Source of the DNA: Apteryx mantelli
Taxonomy: Eukaryota > Chordata > Aves > Apterygiformes > Apterygidae
Direction: 5' to 3'
DNA: 64,000 nucleotides
NCBI RefSeq assembly: GCF_036417845.1
Contig: NC_089982.1
Location: 45,967,684 to 46,031,683 of the forward strand
The notes under the pieces are model-generated. The model did not search any database, had not been told where the DNA came from, and saw only the letters and a list, made by a program, of their open reading frames with translations. Made by a program: the position numbers and the translations under genes. Positions 49,501 through 62,391 of the stretch are shown here, piece by piece; positions within the stretch are counted from its first letter, which is position 1, and the number at the start of each line of letters is the position of its first letter.

Positions 49501-52500
49501 CAAGATTGACGTATGTGGTTTAAAGAAATTGAAGCACAAGATATAGCAGAAACCTACATCCCTTGGTCAAGCATGTCCATCAGCAGTGGATTTATTATAC
49601 TGTAAATGCCATTTACTCGCTGAAGTATATAAAACAGATGCATGATTTTTAAATTTTCATCTGTCTCAGATGATTGAGAAATAAGGATGAAGTTCCACAG
49701 TCTTTCTCTAATGGCTTTAACTAGTGCAGTGTTCATAACTGATGCCCAGAGGGCCAGAAAAGCTGTCCGCAGCTGCTTAGATTGTTAGGCTTGATAGCAG
49801 TTTTTGTTTCTTTCTGAGGCTTTTTTCCTCTGCAGGGAGAAATAATAAAAGTTGGGTATCTTCAATAGCAAAGTTATGGGTTATAAATTGCAACCCTTTG
49901 TTCGGTCTCCTATCTTTAAATTCAAAGCATCTCCTTGTTTTTACTTGTTTATCTGTCAAGCTTAACATTTGATAATTTAAATTTTGGTTAGTAAAGTCCA
50001 AAAGAAACAGCTGCATCTATTTCTTTCTTTAATCTACAGAGAGCATCTGTAGGAGGGACTTGGTCTTAGTGAAATGAAAAACCTTTCCCCCTCATAGAGC
50101 ACTCTGTAACACTGCTACATAGGAAAAGGAGAGCAACCCCTGTGAAACTGAGGAAGCAAATGAAGCTGGACAAAGGACATCTTAGAAGTCCTCGAAAATC
50201 TCTAATGTCCATACAAATAAATATGAGTTCTATTTTTAAAATCTTGCTCAAACACAGGCATATAATGAAGGAGATTTCTCAAGTAAGGCAGAATGTGGAA
50301 GGAGCAATGACTCAGCTAGAAAGGTCACCAGCTTCATTTAATGTTGAAATACAGTGAGAAGAACAAATCTTGTACTGAATGTCTTCAATAATGTTGTGTT
50401 TCAAGTCTCTTAACTTGGAGGGCAAAAATTCCCAGAAGAAAGATGAAGGCTCTTTGGGGGATGGGAAGGAGACAGGTATTGCTGAAACATTAAGAACTGT
50501 GAAAGAAAGTTCTTACCAACTGCAATAAGGCCGTGAGCATAGGTGTAGGACTATTATGGTTGCAAGATACGGGATTTTGCTCATATAATACAGGGTAGGG
50601 AAAGCTTATGGGAAGATGGAGAAAAGCATCTAACTCTGAAGCCCTTGTACGCAAGTTGTTGAAGGATGGAGTTGACATTTTCTTTTGTTAGAAGATTTTA
50701 TTGTTTTCTAGACATGTGTTGATGTGAGCCATTCAGCGCTATTTTCAAAATCTGCTCAAATGCTTAGGCCCACTCCAAACCGGATAGCTGTGTGCAAATG
50801 TAGAACTCCTGATTACTTGGAGGAAGGAGAGAGGAAAAAATCTTGCATCTGCTACAATAAGCACAATGCCTTTTTTAAAATGGGATTTGCTGGTATTCAG
50901 CTGTTGTCTAGAAAAATGGGTTGGAAAAAGTTTTTCCCTCCACCTTCTGCTCCTCAAAAATATGAGTAAGCAATGGCACCATCTTAATCAAAATATTGTA
51001 ATCAAAACTGGAAATGTTACCTACTCTTAGAGAGATTAAAAAGAGAACAGAAGGTTGCACTTGAACAAAATACATAATAACAAATGTTTACAAAAATGAG
51101 TGATGATAATATTGATTAGAGCTAGCCAGAGTTCTGAGCATTTGGTGGCTTCCCACAGCTTTCATCTGCTTAAACAATTTTCTGGGGTTGGCTATGTCCA
51201 CAGAAGCTAGTTTTGTTTCACTTTTCTGTTTAGAAATGCATCCCTTTATCCACTGCTTTGCTCCCCTTGCGATACCTGCTACAGTGATTTACCGGCAGCT
51301 GGCACATTTAGTTAAGGAGCTAAAGCAACCTTGTTGAAACTCCTGCCCAGCAAGGTAACCCATGCGTTGCCTCCAGGTTGATAAGTTGGAAAAAAAAAAA
51401 AAATTCTCATAAAGTTTCTTCACAGCAAACAGGGTTTAACTTTCTAGGCAATGAAATATTGTCCTTACTGTGAGTAGATGCAACTTGACTTTTCCTAAGA
51501 CTTCAAACAGAGAGTTGTTTCAGCAACAGAAGGAAAATTGAAAGAGACTGGGTCCTTGGGAGTCTTGAGACCAGACGAGAAACTGCATTCTGCTTTGAAA
51601 AGAAAGGGCTCAGTTTCTGGTGGACTTTACTTGCATGGAACAGTCTCTCTCCCTGCTGCCACGACAGAATGAAAACAGTGCCCCAGAGGCTGGCTGCCTT
51701 CCTTGCTCTTTGGCCTTTTCATGGGACTTGGCTGTTATGTTACGGTGCTTCTGCTCTGAACAACTAAATGACAATAAAATCTTAAAAATAGCTGAATTTA
51801 ACCAGTGAGTCAACTGACTTAAAAATTGTTTTTGATTTATATATGGAATCTCATCTGTGGAATAGCAACCTGTATGGTGCATTTAAGGATAAATATTGAA
51901 CAGGTGCTTTTTTGCTAGCTTTGAGATCTGAGTCACTTTAATCTCTGAGAATGAATTGCTGTGATTGGTGCTCTACAGAAGAGTTTGCAGTTGAAATCCC
52001 ATGCTAAATACATGCTAATAACAAAATGTAGGCTGCAGTATCTAGAAATCCTTCTGTCATGCAGGAAAGGAAGGAAGGTTATGGGCATTTAAAATAGTTG
52101 ATGGCAGACTCAGAGTTAAAGCATGGTCTCTGGCTCAGCTGGTGGTTGATTAGACCAGCATCTTAAGTACTTAACCTAAAATGACTTACCTTGTGTGACA
52201 CAGAGTATTTCTCTTCTCAATTTCTGTCATGTTCCATTAAGAAGAGTGGGCCAGGATCAGGGGAGTTGAGCCGCCTTGGAGAAAAGAAGTTTTTATTCTG
52301 CAAGAAGAGTGTGGTGAGCTTTCAGCATAGCAGACAGCTGAGAAGAGCAGGGAGCAGATCCACAGCCAGGACACTACGCTGGGTGGAAAGAGAGATGTCT
52401 CGGAGACCAGGGAAATTGCAGTTTGCTGCAACAGAGAGAGCTGCTGAACTAAAAGGAGCACAGTCTAGAAGCAAAACACACCTGATGCAGTGGAGAGGGA

Positions 52501-52570
52501 GATATTTGTTTATACACTTTTATTTGTGTTCTGCCCCAATTGGGTCACCTTGAGTTTCCTCTCCTTAAAA

Positions 52571-52626
52571 TGCTAATTCTAGTTATAATAAATGTTAATT
52601 CTAGTTGTAATAAAATTGTAATAAAA
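52571..52626. repeat. 22-bp imperfect tandem repeat
   Basis: A unit close to TTAATTCTAGTTGTAATAAA is present twice with a third partial copy. It contains AATAAA-type hexamers by virtue of its sequence, but I see no transcript end here. Confidence 0.7.
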
Positions 52627-55313
52627 TCTCACTTTTCTGAGTTTAAGAGCCTTCCTGTCCTCTTTGAGGAGCTGTCTACAAGGAGATCTAGGAAGCTCCA
52701 GATCATCCCTTTTCTTGACCTGAGGTTCTTTGACAACTTGTGTCTTCTTCTAAGCAAGCAGTTGCAAATACTTTTTTTTTTATTGTACAGGCTACTAGTG
52801 TCTTCCCATTTCTAGAACATGGGAGAGATTAAAATATATCATGACCTTAGGTAATAGAGCAGCTTCACTTATAATTCAGTCTAAGAATATCTGTCTTACT
52901 TGAAAATGGCTATACTCTTAGGGTAAGAGGCTATGTTGCCTGCTTTAAAACTAGACCTAACTTATGAAGTTAAGTGGAGATTTCCATGATATCATGTTAT
53001 TCAGGTCTTTAGCTGAGTCCTTCTATTTTAGCTTTTCTTTTAATTAGTATCTAAAATTACATGGTGTTCTCCAGAGCTGCAAGGAGTTGTGCATTGCTTG
53101 TGGATAACTCCACAAAGTTCTTGGGTATCTCAGTTCCCAAATTGGAGAATTTAAGTTTTTTCAGTATGCCATAACAATGGGTACCAGTAAAAAGGAAGAC
53201 AGGAAGGTTGCTGGTTTTGACAGTAATTCTTCCTAAAGCACTAAACATTTTTATTTTTACTTGTTTTGCACCACATAAGATAGCTCAGTTGCAGGCTATG
53301 TTTTTGCTGTCCTTTCTGTACTCTCTAAACTCAGAGATGGCGAGAGGGAGAATTTTGCAAGTTTTGGATGTCCAGTGGTGTCCCTAATAAGAGACTGGAT
53401 TATAATTGGGGTCTGGTGGAAAGCACTCAAATTCCAGGTGTCCTAGTAGTCTCTTTATTTGATGAAGTAGTTGAATTTAGCTAAACAAAAAGTTGCTCAA
53501 TCCAGATGAGAAGCATATGAGTGTAATTGCTGCTGTGACACTGGAGACACTTTTAGAGAATACAGAATTCTCCAAGAGAAACATGAAGCTCAACAGCAGG
53601 AGTTCATGGAGGGGAGGAGGGACATCAGAGGAGGCAGTGTAGGATCAAGGCAGGGGGTGAAGCAGTACGAGCCAAAACAATGCTCAGCATTTGAGGCAGA
53701 TTGCATTGCTCTGCAGGCATTTGTGATGTATGCACAGCAAGGCCAAAGTAGATGACAGCAGCATCATTAGCTCAGAATAATTCCGCTTATGAGTGAGGGA
53801 TAATATTGCAGCAGAACTGTTCAATTCAAATAGGATGCTTACATGGGTATCTCACTGACTTATCAAAATGTGGATGCATATCTTTAAGCAAGAAGCCGCA
53901 GGTATTCTGCAGGTAAATGGGTACAACTTAGGATTTATGGTTGTCTGATCCTCTCTGCTAAGCAAATAGCTGGGCAATCAAGTTACTTCTACTGAAAATA
54001 AGAATTCTTTCAATGTTAGAAGTTCGTAGCAGAATTCCTTATATTTGCAGATATACCACAAAAAAGGGAAGGATGAGAGGTGGTCTCCATACGGTTTGGC
54101 TTCTGACAGCTTCCATAGCTTAATACAACCTTGTATTCAGTAGCACTATGAAATGGTGGCTGCAAACCATGGCAGTATGCAAGCAGTAGCCTGTAGTCAT
54201 TGTCCTAGATGAATCTTTGTACTATGAAGAAGTAGACAATATCTTCACAAAAATCTGAAAAGAGAGGAAGAACTAGTTGATCCTTTTGCCCAGGAAGCTC
54301 TTGGAGCACCTGCAACAGTAAGAAAGTTGAGAAAATGAGCTTTATTCTCCCCAAGGGCTTGCTGTCACTCACAGCTTCCAACAGCAGCACAGATGGCCTC
54401 AGATGTTAACGGAATATTGCTAGTTTTTAGGTTCATTGCTAGGTAACAAGAAGCTGTTTTTGCAATTTTCTTAAAATGAGTGGTGCGGAGACTCTCAAAT
54501 TAATGCGGGTCACTTAGAGTTTGGACACTAAATTCTGACAAACTATTTGGTAATTACAGAGCATCAAGCTCTTGCCAAATTAGCATTTTGACAAGTGCTT
54601 TCTCTTCCTTATTATGCGACCACTATTTGGGCGTACCGCTTGTTATTTCTTGAGCAATGCTCTCAAACCTCAGGAATGTCAACCCTAGGACTGAAGAAAA
54701 TTGTTAGTCTTACTTCCAATGTTGTTTTGCCTCAACTAGTTCTGGTACTTTAGGGATTCAATGTTATTAGTACTTTATTTTTTAATGTATTGAAGAGATA
54801 CTAATGACTGCAGTCCACTGGCATCTGTTGAAAACTTAAGTTACTTCTGTCTGAATACTGAGCAGAAGTGTGAATACTAGTGATTCTCCTGCACTGCCTT
54901 ATTGGAGAAAATATAAAGAGTGAATGGAAAAATTCTCCTGAATTCTCCTGAATATTGCTGTTTAACAATGTTGTTACAGGTCTCTATCTCTGGCAAAACA
55001 GTTCCCTCTTGAGGACCTCCTTGGGAACGGAGAGGAAAGGGGCAGGGGAAGGCAGGCTCAATAAAGGACACTGCAGAGTAAGAGTAATGCATCAGGTATC
55101 TCTCAGCTTGATAGACACTGTGAGAGTTAGGAAGCAGGGGAGGGGGAAGATGCCGTGCTTTAAGAAAAATAATTTTGTCTTTTCATTTTTCTTTCCTTAG
55201 CTGTAGCTGGGAACAAAACTGTGGCTGAACATAAGTTTCTACAAGGCTGCTTGTGGTCCTTGCACCTCAGTTACACTTCAGAGTCATATAATATTTTTTA
55301 ATGAACAGAATAT

Positions 55314-55368
55314 TTGTGTGTGTGTATATATATACACATACACACACATGTATATATGTGTGTACGTA
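55314..55368. repeat. (TG)n(TA)n(CA)n microsatellite with hairpin symmetry
   Basis: Alternating purine-pyrimidine blocks of TG, TA and CA, including a perfect 18-bp palindrome TGTGTATATATATACACA. Such tracts can form Z-DNA or cruciform structures. Length variation is likely. Confidence 0.85.
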
Positions 55369-58300
55369 TTTAATACTTGCCTGATTAGATCCTTAAACCA
55401 GGAGGTAAGCTTAAGGTTCTTTTAAATTTCTTAAAGATTTCTTGATGTGGCTTATAAATGACTTCTGTACAACTCCTGTGTAAAACTCTGTAAAAAGTCA
55501 ACTAATGGGGTCACTGCCTTGTAGAGACAACTTGCTCCATCACAATAATGTTTTTGTGGTACAAAACTGTGGTCAAGTTAATTCCGTCTGCCAAAACTTA
55601 TTCCAGGTCTATATAACACAATTAATGTAGCTTTAGCACAAATACGTGTGATTTAGGGCATGTTGTAAGTACCTCTTGTTCCTCCTAGAATATTTAGCAG
55701 GACAAAAATCTACTGTGGACAGATGTCATTAGTTGTATAAGGACTTGCGTGTTTTCAGTATATTCATCAAAATTGAGGGCAACTGGGTATAAGAACATAA
55801 CTTACAGACTTGTTTTCCTGGGAATGCTGGTGACAAGTACCTTTAATGGTAAGGTTTTTTTCACTTGGATAATTACAAAGCATGAAAATACAGTGTTTTA
55901 GCAATCTGTTATTTTTATAAGTATGTAGTTTTAAACTTCAAAAATTATCTATAATTTAGTAAGTAGAAACTTGTAAAATTGTATTTCTCTTGCTTAAGTT
56001 TCTACAGTTTTCATAATTGTTCAGTTCTAAGGCTTCAAAGTTTTCAAATTTACTGTAGAAGCCACTGAGCACATGAGTGTGCACTCTCACCTTTGGAGGG
56101 GTTCCGAAATATCCTGAGAGGAGAAGACAAAAACAGCCAGTTTTGCTCAGGTATTGCGACAGCCCCTTTCAGGTCATATAGCTTGAATGCCACTACTCAT
56201 AGCCAACAAAAGAACTCTCATGGTCCAAATTCTGCCCTGATTTGAGTCGACGTGGTTGCATTGTAATGAAATTGTTTGATGGAAGGTTTTGCAAAGTTTG
56301 ACTTGTAGGCAGTGCTGCTTATGGAGCTTAAAATAGACCTTTTTGTGCTGGAACACTGGCTGTGTTTGTACAATAATTTGCAATAATTACAAGGGACTTT
56401 CTGATTTTTCTGAAGTGATGGCAGTTGTGCCATAAGTCTATGTCCTTGTCTGAGAAGCTGTGTTTTTCAGTTTGGATTTGTTTTTGTTCTCTCCTCTGCA
56501 AACTGTCCTGCAGTAGCTAGACCTTTTTATTTGCTGGAATAGAGGCTACCATGAGTGTTGTAACTAGAAGAAATGCAATCTAACAGTGTGTCTTTGAGAA
56601 TCAGCCACCTGTGTTGTGGGAATCGGTGCTTACTTTATTTGCTCTGAAGTCAGTGGGTATCTACAGTGAAATCCATTTCCAAATATATTTTTAGATATGT
56701 TGATTCTCCTCTTTGTCTGTATTTGATTCTTTTTTTTTTCTCCCATCTATGCCCTGAACTGTAGAATGCTGAGTAAGACCCACACATAATGAAAATATAC
56801 TACATGATTTTTTTTTTCCTCCCTTATTAGCTGGTAGAGTAGTATCCTGCTAGGAGCATGTTTAAGAACTGGCACTCTTTTAATATCTTTCAGTACAGTT
56901 CTAGTCATCCAAGAGATCTTCCTTGTGGATCCCGCTTGTGGTCTTTCTCTTTTTCTTTTTGCAACAAGGTAACTGAATAAATGTAAAACCCTTCCCATTT
57001 ACTCAAATAATTGAATATGCTAGGCTCTAGTATGTTTTATCATGATTTCTCTCAAGTAGACTTTTTCTTTTCTGATAAATAAAATGCACCTGCGTTAAGC
57101 TGAAGCAAGCAAAACCAAATAATATTTTAAATATGTTGAAATCCTTTCAGACATATCAAACAATAAATTGATAACTGTATGGTCTTTGTCACAATACTTG
57201 TGACAGTCTCTATTCACAATTCTTGATATATTTTTTTTCTTTGTTTACCTTTAAAACCAATCACATAGAAGAGCTAGACCTGGGGAACTTTGAGAACTAT
57301 TGGTTCATCCTCAGTTAAAAAGTCTTTGATCTTTTCCTTATGGTATAAGAATACATGCCGTCTGTATTTGCCTTTCATGGTACAAGGAGTGGTGTAGATA
57401 TAGCCAAGAGCTAAAAAAGGCAGTAACTGGACTGAAGAAAATGGAACTGCATCAGGATTAGCTTCCTCAGTTACTAAAATATTAACCTGTATCAGGTTTT
57501 TCTAGTTTTCCACCTGGAATATATAGCAGATGTAGTGCTTGGCATCTATCTTTAATCAGCTGTATATGAATACTTATATTCTAAGGGTGGAAGGTTTTTT
57601 TAATAAAATTTTCGTTTTGTATCCTTGGATAATGAATGTACTACTGGATACTGCTTAATTAATGCTCTTTCAATTTTTTATGCATCGCTGATTTTTGTCT
57701 AGATAAGCTACTTGCTTTTATAGACATCCCTTTGAATTAGCAAACTTCTTTTCACTATGATAATCTTCTATCTTATAAATTAAACAACCCCACATTTTTT
57801 AACATCGGTTTGTACTTCAGACATTATTTCATAGTTTTTTAGGGAGTTGCTGGCTTTGAACTAGTTTATTTAAGAAAAGCAGATTACGTAGCCTTAACAT
57901 TTTCAGTTCTATTGCCAGCTGCAATTCAAACCCACGTGTTAGTTGACCAATGTTGCAGCCTTTTGAAGGCACCTTCCTTTTTCTTTCACTTTGTATCATT
58001 TAGAAATATTTTTCCAAAGGGAAACAGTTAGGTTCCTAATCCCATAAACCCATATCCCAATCCCATAATCCCACCCCTTGCTTCCTTTGCAAGAAGGAGA
58101 ACCTAATCTGCAAAAAATGACACCGAATAGCCCCTTTTTTTACCAAAGTGAGGAGCTGACTGAATTTACATCAGCTCCACATTTCTGAAACGCCCATTAC
58201 AATGACTCATATGCAATCCTTCTAAGGAGAGAAGAAGAATGTCTAAAAGGTAATGAAATGTGCGTTGAGCTGGAGCTAGAAAACATGGCAGGAAATCCTA

Positions 58301-58807
58301 AATTTGTCCCTACAGAAACCATGCGAATAACTAATGTTCTGTGGGGAAAAAAACATCTTTCTGGGTTGCTGTATGTAAACAGCTTATCACTGTTGTGTCC
58401 GTTATAAAGATTTAATGAAATTCTGTTGTTGTCAAACTTTTAAGCAGTGAGGCATACTGATTAAAAATGATTTCATTATTTTTTGGACATGTTGTTAAAT
58501 CATTTTTTAAAAAATTATGAATAGTTGTCATTCATAAAAGAGAAGAACTTCCAGAAGTTTCTAACTAAGGCATGGTGGTTTATATAATGGCAAGTAGTTA
58601 GTGCGTGTGGCTTGACCCTACATTTTCTCTGGCCAGTATTGGGGAATCCTGTGCCTCAGTTAGCTCTGGGCAAATGCGTGACTTCCAGGATCTCTGGACT
58701 GCCCTACATCCTTGAACACTGTTAGTTCGTGTCTTGTAAAATGTCCATAAAAGTGCTTTCAGTCATATTTTTCATAGGTACATAGAAACTGGAGGGAAGA
58801 GGTGATT

Positions 58808-58832
58808 CTGTGTGTGTGTGTATGTGTGTATA
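58808..58832. repeat. (TG)n microsatellite
   Basis: About ten TG dinucleotides with one TA interruption in intron 1. Confidence 0.85.
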
Positions 58833-59120
58833 ATTTTTTTGTGTTCTGTGCAGCACCTCCCCAGGTCTACAAAAATGAAATGTATTTAGTGTCTTGGAGG
58901 GAACGGTAAGTAAATGTATTGCAATGCAAGTTGTACTTAACAGTTGCAATGAGGCTAGATGTAATACAAGATAAGTCATAGTTCTCAGGAGAGCAAAGTA
59001 AATGGGAAATTACTTTGAGCAGTGTTATACTTTGGCCAGAGAAATGGCTAAGTGGAAGCTCATAACTACTGTTTTATAGGTGATGGAAGTGGAATGAAAG
59101 GATATTTAATCTTATACAGA

Positions 59121-60090
59121 CTAAGAACATAAGAGATTACTACCTGAGTCAGACCGGTGACCCATGTAGCCCGATACGCTGCCTCTGACAGAGGCACTAG
59201 GATGCGGATACAAGCCTGCTGCTTCCTGTGGCCCTTTCCCCTTTTACTCTTCCAGCATCCACAACTGTTGAATAAGAGCTTTTAGGAAGGTAGATCCTTG
59301 CCCAGTCATTTTACAGTTCACTTAAGGGCTTGTCATCCATGGCTGCATCTCATCCCTTGTTCAGCTGTTGGTGTTCTCTCTCTCCAAAGCCTCCTGTGTA
59401 GCACGTTCCAGAAGATCGCTGCCTGTGCAAAGGAGATTTTGTGGTGTTTTTTTTCCTTCTGTTTTGAAACAATCTCCTATAAATTTTGTTAAGCACCTCC
59501 AGTTCTTGTGTTTAGGCTAAACAGTGGTTTTGCATTTGATTTGTCCACCTCCTTCATGATTTTGTGAACTTCAGTCATATTCCCCCCTCAGCCTTCACCT
59601 CTCCAACTTGGAGTCCCAGCCTTTCTGGTCTTTCATCATAAGGCACCTGTCCACTGCCTCCTTCATTCTGGTTGCCCTTCTCTGTACCTTCTCTAATCCC
59701 AATGTGTCCTCTTGAGATGTGGAGAGCAGAGCTGAACCACTACCAAAGATGCAAATGCATCAGTTTTATGCAGTCAAAATGTCACTCTGCTTTCAGCATC
59801 CTTCCTGATGATGCCCGACATTTTGTTGGCTTTTTTAGCTGTCACTGGACTTTGAGCTAGGAATTATATGGGAGTTTGTAAGCAGTTGAGTGTTCAGTAA
59901 TGTTAACTGTATTCAGACCATTGAGCGCTGAAGCCTTCCTTTTGATTTCTAGGAACAAGTGTGAGATGATACTCCTTTTACAAGTCCTCATGGGGTTTTA
60001 TTTAGATACTCGGCAGCCTCTTACCTCCCTGCGAAGTATACCATTTTGTGTGCTCAGATCTGTCCCTTTCTTCTGTTGGCTTTTCAGAGT
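59121..60090 (-). mobile_element. Old CR1-type LINE copy, minus orientation
   Basis: On the plus strand it starts CTAAGAACATAAGAGATTAC and then 'GAGTCAGACC', the reverse complement of the 3' end of an older CR1 lineage also known from turtles and crocodilians (AAGAACATAAGAA...GGGTCAGACC). Collinear matches follow: AGCACCTCCAGTTCTTGTGT (about 59493), CATATTCCCCCCTCAGCC (about 59577), TGCCCTTCTCTGTACCTTCT (about 59673) and GACATTTTGTTGGCTTTTTT (about 59818). About 700 bp is clear. The last 200 bp or so is a weaker match, so that end is approximate. All frames are broken. Confidence 0.82.
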
Positions 60091-60439
60091 TCCTTAAAAA
60101 AGTGATGGAAGAACAGCAGAATAATTTAACAGCCCTGCATTTTGTATATCTTCCCTGTTTGAACTGCAACAAGCAGATAGGTCAGAATGTTTCTTGAATA
60201 AAATGAATTATTTTGAATTGAAGCCAGTCTGACTCCAGTTGTTTTCATGTTGATCTAGGTATATTTTATAGTGTTTTTTTCCCCTGAAATTTATTACACA
60301 GAATGGTATGTGTGGAAAATACTGTCATGCAGTAATAAGTATCACATGATTTAGTTACATGTGGACGTAAGTCAGCAATGTGCCCTCGCTGCAGTGAAGG
60401 TAAACTGCATAAGGGGCTACATTAGCAAGAGCTAAGCCA

Positions 60440-60992
60440 GCAAGTCAAGGGAAGTGATCTGGTTCCCTCTACATAGCATTAATGAGCCCACATCTGGAGT
60501 ATTGTGTCCTGTTTTTTCTCCTGCTCTGCCCAATGTAAGAGAGATGTTAGCAAACGGAGAGGGTCTAGCAAAGACCTCGTAAGACGTTTTGGGGACTGGT
60601 GCACATGACGTTCCTGGGAAAGCTGGGGAAGCGAGGCTTATTTTGCCCGGAGAAGAAAAGTGTATTGGGGAATCCAATTACAGTTTTCCACTATCAAAAG
60701 AGAGGTTACAGAGAAAACGGAAATAAACTTCTCTCAGAGGTGCACAGTGAAAGGACAGGAGGCAGTCTTGACAAGATATGACAGGGGAAACTTCTGACAG
60801 GATATAAGGAAAAATATTTTCACTGTGAGACTGATTAAGTACTGGAACAGGTTATCCAGAGAACTTGGAGACTTCCAAAATTTGACTGGACAAGACTCTG
60901 AGCAACCTGGTCTAACTTTGAAGCTAGCATTGCTTTGAACAGGTTGGAATAGATGACTTCATCCTATCTAAATTTTTTTCTTTGATTCTGTG
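60440..60992 (+). mobile_element. CR1 LINE fragment, plus orientation (about 550 bp)
   Basis: It begins in the end of the reverse transcriptase region: 'GAGCCCACATCTGGAGTATTGTGTCC' corresponds to the CR1 segment encoding the conserved RP.LEY..Q-type motif. It continues through the 3' UTR blocks ATATAAGGAAAAATATTTTC, ACTGGAACAGGTTATCCAGA and TGGACAAGACTCTGAGCAAC, and ends near TTTGATTCTG. Orientation is the same as GALNT7. It is opposite to the older CR1 copy about 350 bp upstream. Frames are broken. Confidence 0.9.
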
Positions 60993-61339
60993 TTTGAAAA
61001 TAGATTGTGAGACATTGCTAAAATGTCTGTGTTGTTAGAGCACGCTGGAATCTGTAGAGAACATCTATCCCATTTACAAATGGATAATTTTAGCTGGAAA
61101 TCTGAACTTCCAGCAATGTTTTGCAGTTGTCCTAGGATCTTGGCATTCTTAGTGACAAATATTGACCCAATAAGCTGCTTTTCAAAACAGTGGGCAAGAG
61201 GTAGTTATAATTCAGTAATAACTACCTGAGGATCTAGGTTCATTCATAACTTCCTCAAGTGTTATGACATCCAGGTGTAAAATATCTTTCTAGTTTCTTT
61301 GCAGGAAGTAAATCAGGCTTAAATGTGCTCGTAAGCACT

Positions 61340-61350
61340 GGGGGGGGGGG
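61340..61350. repeat. G11 run
   Basis: Eleven consecutive G bases about 580 bp before exon 2. It is a short homopolymer. Confidence 0.9.
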
Positions 61351-61916
61351 CAGTAGTTTACAGTACTTTTTGGTCAGTGTTCATGGATGTGGGAGTTGTA
61401 CTCTGAAGACTTGTACACTCAGACTTCGGAGCCTCTGTATCAAACTTCTCTCAAAGTTACCCAGCCTTATTCAAACCCTAGTAACTTCATCCGTCACTGA
61501 GTTAACACCGAGAAGTTTTCAAAATCCTGTGCTTTGTTCTCAAGGTGAACTTCAAATCTCTTTGGGAATATGGTGTCAAACCCCTGTCAGAACAGATCCT
61601 GCCGGGACTGTGTGCCAGGCTGCACAGTTTGGCATGCAGCCAGAACTGTGTTTAAGTTAACATATCCTACATGGATATTTTGTCTTTGGGAATGCTTTGG
61701 GCTTTAGGCCATTTCCAGGACCACCCACTCAGGTAAGTGCAGATATTAGCAGTGATGTTCTCAGGCAAGTGGTAGCTGGCTTTAGTAAAAAGTTTGGCAC
61801 CTTGACAGGAACTTATTCCTTCTTGATTAACGTACACTTAGTACTAACTGACTGCCTAAGATGCTGGATTTATAAAATAAAAGGTCATAAATTTATATGA
61901 TCTCCTGCTGTTTCTC

Positions 61917-61933
61917 TGTGTGTGTATATATAG
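61917..61933 (+). promoter_or_regulatory. GALNT7: 3' splice acceptor of GALNT7 exon 2, made of (TG)4(TA)4
   Basis: Immediately before exon 2 the sequence reads four TG units, then four TA units, then G, so the acceptor AG comes from the last TA plus G. The real pyrimidine tract is limited to CTCCTGCTGTTTCTC just upstream (about 61902-61916). The acceptor is fixed by the homology of the following exon and by a phase 0 match with exon 1. Confidence 0.85.
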
Positions 61934-62391
61934 GATGACAAAGAAGCCAACAAACCCGTGCCAAACAAAGGAGACCATGGACTAGGAAATGAGAAGTTCA
62001 AACCCGTGGTACCTTGGCCTCATGTTGAAGGTGTGGAAGTGGACTTGGAATCCATTCGAAGAAAAAATAAGGCCAAAAATGAACTAGAACATCATGCTGG
62101 TGGTGATAACAATCAGCAAAACATCATCCAGAGGCAGTATCTCACATTTAAGCCTCAGACATTTGTATACAGAGATCCTGTTTTACGACCTGGAGTCCTT
62201 GGTAATTTTGAACCCAAAGAGCCTGAGCCTCATGGAGTTGTTGGTGGCCCTGGAGAGGAAGCAAAGCCATATGTTTTAGGACCAGATTACAAAGAATCCA
62301 TTCAAGCCAGCATTAAAGAGTTTGGGTTTAATATGGTGGCAAGTGATATGATCTCACTAGATCGGAGCGTTAATGACTTGCGTCAGGAAGA
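61934..62391 (+). CDS. GALNT7: GALNT7 exon 2 (luminal stem)
   Basis: The exon encodes residues 43-194 plus two bases of codon 195. Conserved GALNT7 landmarks are PVVPWPHVEGVEVDLESI (66-83), EHHAGGD (94-100), QRQYLTFKPQTF (108-119), DPVLRPG.LGNFEPKEPEP (123-141) and FGFNMVASDMISLDRSVNDL (172-191). These match the mammalian protein closely, while residues 43-63 and 101-107 vary. This is the stem that carries the catalytic domain away from the Golgi membrane; the last block leads into it. The GT27 catalytic domain with its DxH motif and the C-terminal lectin domain are not in the window. Human GALNT7 is about 657 residues, so about 30% is covered. The exon is 458 nt, enters in phase 0 and leaves in phase 2 at GAAGA/GTAAGC. 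Confidence 0.97.

Larger units (their letters stand above)
30340..61933 (+). other. GALNT7: GALNT7 intron 1 (31,594 bp)
   Basis: The intron runs from the donor GTGAGT after exon 1 to the acceptor TATATATAG before exon 2 and is phase 0. A long first intron is also seen in mammalian GALNT7. Its first 360 bp belong to the CpG island. The rest is AT-rich, with CR1 LINE copies, T tracts and dinucleotide repeats listed separately. I see no other coding exon. Regions not otherwise annotated (30.8-35.0, 35.3-45.8, 46.6-59.1 and 61.0-61.9 kb) contain only short chance frames and simple tracts. Confidence 0.9.

Noticed and set aside
61325..61660. 111-codon forward frame just before exon 2
   Set aside because: It passes through a G11 run, has no family resemblance and lies in intron 1, separated from exon 2 by stops.
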